A stretch of 64,000 nucleotides of DNA, from positions 99,815-163,814 of the forward strand of contig MKVQ01000023.1 of NCBI GenBank assembly GCA_001899635.1, written 5' to 3'. A model generated the notes under the pieces. It did no database searches, was not told the origin of the DNA, and saw only the letters and a program-made list of their open reading frames with translations. Every line of letters starts with the position of its first letter. Position 1 is the first letter of the stretch. Source of the stretch: Myxococcales bacterium 68-20. GTDB lineage: Bacteria > Myxococcota_A > Polyangia > Polyangiales > Polyangiaceae. Below, piece by piece: positions 60,306 to 64,000 of the stretch. The position numbers and the translations under genes are program-made.

Positions 60306-61483
60306 AGGCGACGCAGCAGATCCTCTTCGTGGTTGGCGCGCTCGGGTGCGCGACCGCGGGTGCGCTCGCCGCGGCGTGCGCCTCCGACGGGAGCGTGCTC
60401 CCCGATACGGAAGACGAGGTGGTTGTCCCCGTGAACGACGCGACGTCGGCCGAGACGGGCAACGCCGAAGCAGGGGCGTGCACGACCGACGACTGTGAGT
60501 TCTTCCCCGCGGTGTGCGGTCCGGACGTCCTTTGCCCGAACGGTCCCTTCGATCCGGTGGACCCCACGGTGGGCATGGACTGGCGCACGCGGGTCACCGT
60601 CATCCGCGGCCGTTCGGCGAGCGACGTCTGGGTCGCCGGTACGGTCGGCACGGTGGCGCACTTCGACGGGACGTCGTGGACGCCGTCCGACGTGGGGACA
60701 CAGGAGGTGCTCAGCGTGCTCTGGCTTGCAGGTGCTGGAGAGATCACGTTCGGAGCGATCAAGAGGATCTACACCCGCGGCCTCGCCGTGGACGCGGGGG
60801 TCTCGGCGGGAGGCTGGTCGCTTCGCGCGGCGCCGGCGGCGCCGGCGGGCTCCGGCAGCGAGCTCACGGCTGCGTGGGCGATGCCTGGCTCGAACGCGCT
60901 CTGGGTCGCGACGGACACCAACCTCTGGCGCCTCCAGCTCACCGCCGGCGGGGCGTTCGAGTCGCGCCCCGGCATCCCGTCGTCCGTGTGCGCGGTCATC
61001 CCGTGCCGTCGCATGCGGAGCATCCACGGGGCCTCCGCCGGGACCGTCTGGGCCGTCGGCGACGTCGGAGCATCGGTGCGCATCACGGGCGCCGACGGCG
61101 ACACGCCCGAGGCGACGCCGCTCGACACGCTGACATGGACTGGCCTCACCGGCGTCTGGGCCGCGGAAGGCACGGACGTCTGGGCGGTCGGCGGGAGCGG
61201 AACGATCCGCCGCTACACGGGGAGTCCGCTCGGCTGGGAGGTCACCTCCGGCGTGCCGACGACCGAGCACCTCAACGCCGTATACGGCACGTCCTCGTCC
61301 GACGTCTGGGTGGTAGGCAACGCGGGCGTCGTCCTCCACTACGACGGCGCGAGCTGGTCGCGCGTGAAGATCGCGGGCCTCGGCGACCGCCGCCCCGACC
61401 TCTATGCCGTTTGGTCGCCGGGCCCCGGCCACATCTTGATCGGCGGGCAAGGAATCGTCCTCGCTCTCGGAGGAAAACCATGA
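60302..61483 (+). CDS. WAVG-repeat beta-propeller lipoprotein (cassette C, gene 5)
   Basis: 393 residues. Signal GALAAACASDG (Cys26). Acidic spacer, then CTTDDCEFFPAVCGPDVLC. Propeller repeats: RSASDVWVAGTVGTVAHFDG, GASAGTVWAVGDVGASVRI, AAEGTDVWAVGGSGTIRRY, TSSSDVWVVGNAGVVLHYDG. Ends SPGPGHILIGGQGIVLALGG. Paralogous along its whole length to the gene at 17623, including the shared SWSRVKIAGL.DRRP stretch before the end. Overlaps both neighbours by ATGA. Surface-exposed lipoprotein; ligand unknown. Confidence 0.88.
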   Translation: MKATQQILFVVGALGCATAGALAAACASDGSVLPDTEDEVVVPVNDATSAETGNAEAGACTTDDCEFFPAVCGPDVLCPNGPFDPVDPTVGMDWRTRVTVIRGRSASDVWVAGTVGTVAHFDGTSWTPSDVGTQEVLSVLWLAGAGEITFGAIKRIYTRGLAVDAGVSAGGWSLRAAPAAPAGSGSELTAAWAMPGSNALWVATDTNLWRLQLTAGGAFESRPGIPSSVCAVIPCRRMRSIHGASAGTVWAVGDVGASVRITGADGDTPEATPLDTLTWTGLTGVWAAEGTDVWAVGGSGTIRRYTGSPLGWEVTSGVPTTEHLNAVYGTSSSDVWVVGNAGVVLHYDGASWSRVKIAGLGDRRPDLYAVWSPGPGHILIGGQGIVLALGGKP

Positions 61484-62937
61484 GACGCATCCTGATGCTC
61501 GCGAGCGGCTCGGTCGCGCTCGCAGCCGCGGTCGCCTGCGCGGCCTCGAACGACGACGACGAGACGCTGCTCGCGCCCGAGAACGATGCGGGGCAGACTA
61601 CGCTTCCGGACGCCGGGTCCCCCGCCGAAGTTGGCTCCAAGGAAGACGTCTCCGTCCCGACGATCTCCTATTGCAGCGACGCGGGCTGGTGCGCGACGAC
61701 GTTGCCCGATCCCGATCTCGACGTGGTCGATATCTGGCCGTTCGAGCACCGCGCGTTCGCGATCGCCGAGAGCGCGACCATCGGCACGAAGGTGCTCGAG
61801 TGGTCCGACGAGAGCGCTTCGTGGTCGTTCATCGACGACAACAGCCAGAACACGTACGGCTCCGGTCACTACGCGGGGAAGATCTGGGCGCCGAACGAGA
61901 ACGAGGTCTACTACGCCGTCGCTCCCTCACTCATCTATCACGGCACGCGCGCGACGCCGACCTCGCCCTGGACGTGGGTGTCGAGCCGGCTCCCGTACAA
62001 TGGCCGCGACTTCGGACCGGAGCACGATCCCGGTCGCCCTTCCTACAGCGACGCCCCCTCGCACGGTCCGTACCCCTACTCCGCGCTCGGCGTCTGGGGC
62101 ACCTCGGCGGAGGACGTCTACGCCTGGTACGCGAACACGATCTTCCACTGGAAGAGCGAAGACGGCGGCGCTCCGGGCTGGGTCGCCGAACATGTCATCG
62201 ACGATCCGAACAACCAGGGCGATGCGTTCTTCGTCTTCGGGGCCAGCGGCTCGAGCAGCGACGACGTCTGGTTCGGCGGCGGGCGCGGCCGCTACGACGC
62301 CACCGGGACGTTCGCGTGTCCGATGGCCGTTCACAAGACGCCCGGCGGGTATCGCAGGCATCTGGACTACACGATCAACCCCTCCGACACGTACTCGCAC
62401 TACAACAACTCGTGCACGCCGAAGGCAGGTGTCCTGAATCTCATATTCAGCGCCCACTTCCCCGGGTTCGGCACGATCACGGCCCCATGGAGGAACGGTG
62501 GATGGCTGACGAACATCGCGTCGGCCCGTCCCGGCGCGGCCGTCGCCATCATGGAACGGGAGTGGGTCGCCTACGTCGGCTCGGAGGGCGCCGGCGTCGC
62601 CATCCTCAACTCCGTCGGCGTCCGCGGCGCGACCTCCGCGTCCAGCGGAGCGCTCCTCAACTCGATCTCGATCCACGGGTCGGATGCGTGGATCAGCGGC
62701 TGGGGGCTGGTCCTCAAGTCGGAGAACAAGCCGGAGGCGTGGGCCGCCGGCAAGGGCATCTTCACTCCGCTGGACATGGAGGAGCAACAGGTCGACGGGG
62801 GGGCGACGTACAGCATCTCCACGACCGTGCTGAACGGAGCGCCTCTCGACAGGCCGCTCTATCAGGTGCGCGGCACCTCCAACGAAAACCTCTGGGCAGT
62901 CGGACTCCGATATGCACTTCACAAGACGACACCTTGA
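61480..62937 (+). CDS. Second beta-propeller lipoprotein (cassette C, gene 6)
   Basis: 485 residues. Signal ALAAAVACAASNDDDE. Domain starts CSDAGWCATTLPDPDLDVVD, then WSFIDDNSQNTYGSGHYAGK, SAEDVYAWYANTIFHWKS, GSSSDDVWFGGGRGRYDA, and a final VRGTSNENLWAVGLRYALHK. It is about 50 residues longer than the cassette B copy because of insertions in the middle. Its last 26 nt overlap the RCC1-like gene exactly as in cassette B. No catalytic motif recognised. Confidence 0.86.
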   Translation: MRRILMLASGSVALAAAVACAASNDDDETLLAPENDAGQTTLPDAGSPAEVGSKEDVSVPTISYCSDAGWCATTLPDPDLDVVDIWPFEHRAFAIAESATIGTKVLEWSDESASWSFIDDNSQNTYGSGHYAGKIWAPNENEVYYAVAPSLIYHGTRATPTSPWTWVSSRLPYNGRDFGPEHDPGRPSYSDAPSHGPYPYSALGVWGTSAEDVYAWYANTIFHWKSEDGGAPGWVAEHVIDDPNNQGDAFFVFGASGSSSDDVWFGGGRGRYDATGTFACPMAVHKTPGGYRRHLDYTINPSDTYSHYNNSCTPKAGVLNLIFSAHFPGFGTITAPWRNGGWLTNIASARPGAAVAIMEREWVAYVGSEGAGVAILNSVGVRGATSASSGALLNSISIHGSDAWISGWGLVLKSENKPEAWAAGKGIFTPLDMEEQQVDGGATYSISTTVLNGAPLDRPLYQVRGTSNENLWAVGLRYALHKTTP

Positions 62938-64000
62938 TCGGCGCGCGCCACGGCTGCTCGTGATCGCTTCGTTCGTTACCGCGGGCGCGGCGGCGGCGAG
63001 CTGCTCGAGAAGCGACGACCCCGACATGGATCCGATCGACGCCGCGGCCCCCGATTCATCGAACACGCCGAGCGATGCAGGCCTCGACGCGACGAGGCCG
63101 ACCGACGCGGGCTTCGTCGACGCCGCGCCGCTTCCGGTCGTCTGTACGTCTCCTCCGTGCGCGATGCAGCTCGTGACGACGCTCGGCGAAGACGAGGACG
63201 ATCGCAGCGAGGGCTTCTGCACGCTTCTCGACGACGGCACCGTCGCCTGCTGGGGCGCGAACGGCGCGGGCCAGCTCGGACGCGGCGACGACGCGGGGAC
63301 GCTCGACAGCGCGAACGCAGCGCGTGTCGTCGGTCTCGCGAATGTCGTCACGCTCGATCACACGTGCGCGGTCGACAAGGAAGGCTCCGTGTGGTGCTGG
63401 GGCACCGGCCCCTTCCTCGGCGCGGACGCGGGGGGACCGATGACGACAGCGCTTGCTCCGGTGAAGATCGATCTGCCTCCGGCATCCAAGGTCGGCCTCG
63501 GCCACGGGACGGCGTGCGCCGCAATCGGCGACGGCGTCCGGTGCTGGGGCAGTAACGCGAACGGCCAGATCGGCCCGCTCACGGCGGACGCGGGCGACCC
63601 CGCGGTGCCGCGGCCGATGCCGATACCGGCAGGCGCACCCGTTCGTGCCCTCTCGGTCGGCAAGGCGACCTTCGTGCTTCGTGAGGACGGCTCGCTCGTG
63701 ACGTGGGGAGGAAATCCACCGCTCGGACGCGTCTCGCCGATGTTCCCCGATCCGAATCCGCGAGACATCGCGCTCCGCGGGATCCTCGTGGCCGATCTGG
63801 CCTACGACAGCGCGTGCGCGACGGCCGGCGGTACCGGCTACTGCTGGGGAGCTCGCGTCCAGCAAAACGTGGCTTCGGAGACGGATCGCGCGCTTCCGGC
63901 GCCGATCCTCGCGCCCGAGCCGCTCGTGCAGATCGCCACGACGCGGACCCACGCGCTCGAGGCCGCCAAGGTGCAGCCTTATCGATGGTGCGCGACCGGC
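62912..64000 (+). CDS. RCC1-repeat lipoprotein, partial (cassette C, gene 7)
   Basis: Runs off the right edge; about 363 residues visible. Starts MHFTRRHLDRRAPRLLVIAS with a signal ending AGAAAASCSRSDD. Asp/Ala spacer, then RCC1 repeats: DDGTVACWGANGAGQLGRGD, KEGSVWCWGTGPFLG, GDGVRCWGSNANGQIG and GTGYCWGARV. Aligns along its visible length with the cassette B gene at 20128 (both have VTLDHTCAVD/TALDHTCAVD and an ALPxP... segment). The start lies inside the previous gene. A downstream IgGFc-binding-like gene is predicted beyond the window. Confidence 0.87.
   Translation, partial: MHFTRRHLDRRAPRLLVIASFVTAGAAAASCSRSDDPDMDPIDAAAPDSSNTPSDAGLDATRPTDAGFVDAAPLPVVCTSPPCAMQLVTTLGEDEDDRSEGFCTLLDDGTVACWGANGAGQLGRGDDAGTLDSANAARVVGLANVVTLDHTCAVDKEGSVWCWGTGPFLGADAGGPMTTALAPVKIDLPPASKVGLGHGTACAAIGDGVRCWGSNANGQIGPLTADAGDPAVPRPMPIPAGAPVRALSVGKATFVLREDGSLVTWGGNPPLGRVSPMFPDPNPRDIALRGILVADLAYDSACATAGGTGYCWGARVQQNVASETDRALPAPILAPEPLVQIATTRTHALEAAKVQPYRWCATG

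Overview
The window is high-GC DNA with strongly GC-biased third codon positions. It looks like a chromosome segment of a myxobacterium (Myxococcota, most likely Polyangiales). The supporting signs are a MYXO-CTERM-like C-terminal tail on a peptidase, families of Asp-rich surface lipoproteins, Stig1-like Cys-rich proteins, ECF sigma factors paired with a membrane anti-sigma-like partner, and a hybrid histidine kinase. No rRNA, tRNA or CRISPR array was found. Assignments come from reading motifs by eye; no database search was possible.

The dominant feature is one multigene cassette present three times. Cassette A runs leftward from about 4276 off the left edge. Cassette B runs rightward, 13962-23390. 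Cassette C runs rightward from 56648 off the right edge. The shared order is: (1) secreted protein with a two-Cys periplasmic domain, a linker and a barrel-like C-terminus; (2) ECF sigma factor; (3) single-pass anti-sigma-like protein with a TPR-like tail; (4) Cys-rich lipoprotein of NCGACG modules; (5) WAVG-repeat beta-propeller lipoprotein; (6) a second propeller lipoprotein; (7) RCC1-like lipoprotein; (8) IgGFc-binding-like lipoprotein, seen only in the complete copy B. Junctions are conserved down to ATGA stop/start overlaps and a 26-nt overlap between genes 6 and 7. Cassette B is flanked by a perfect 48-bp direct repeat, the left copy being a scrap of the TPR gene that lies intact to its right. 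My inference is a sigma-controlled system that builds a cell-surface lipoprotein assembly, perhaps an adhesin or recognition layer. Its function is unknown.

Between A and B (4.6-13.7 kb) lie RidA under an apparent MarR-type operator pair, a MarR regulator, an acetyl-CoA hydrolase/transferase, a group II truncated haemoglobin, an M15 peptidase lipoprotein, a UPF0182 membrane protein and an HNH endonuclease.

Between B and C (23.5-56.5 kb) lie a TPR lipoprotein, a PhoX-like protein, an O-antigen-ligase-like protein coupled to an HExxH lipoprotein, 6-phosphogluconate dehydrogenase, a small lower-GC patch with a DUF6794-like gene and a decayed IS4-family transposase, a PAS histidine kinase, an operon for a Rieske-containing FAD oxidoreductase plus an acetoacetate-decarboxylase-like enzyme, a CAP-domain lipoprotein, an NAD(P)-binding protein, L-serine dehydratase, AsnRS, an SDR remnant, an SGNH lipoprotein, a zinc alcohol dehydrogenase, a CHK-type kinase-like protein, HrpA helicase, an M13 peptidase and several unrecognised proteins. 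Strong hairpins sit between several convergent pairs.
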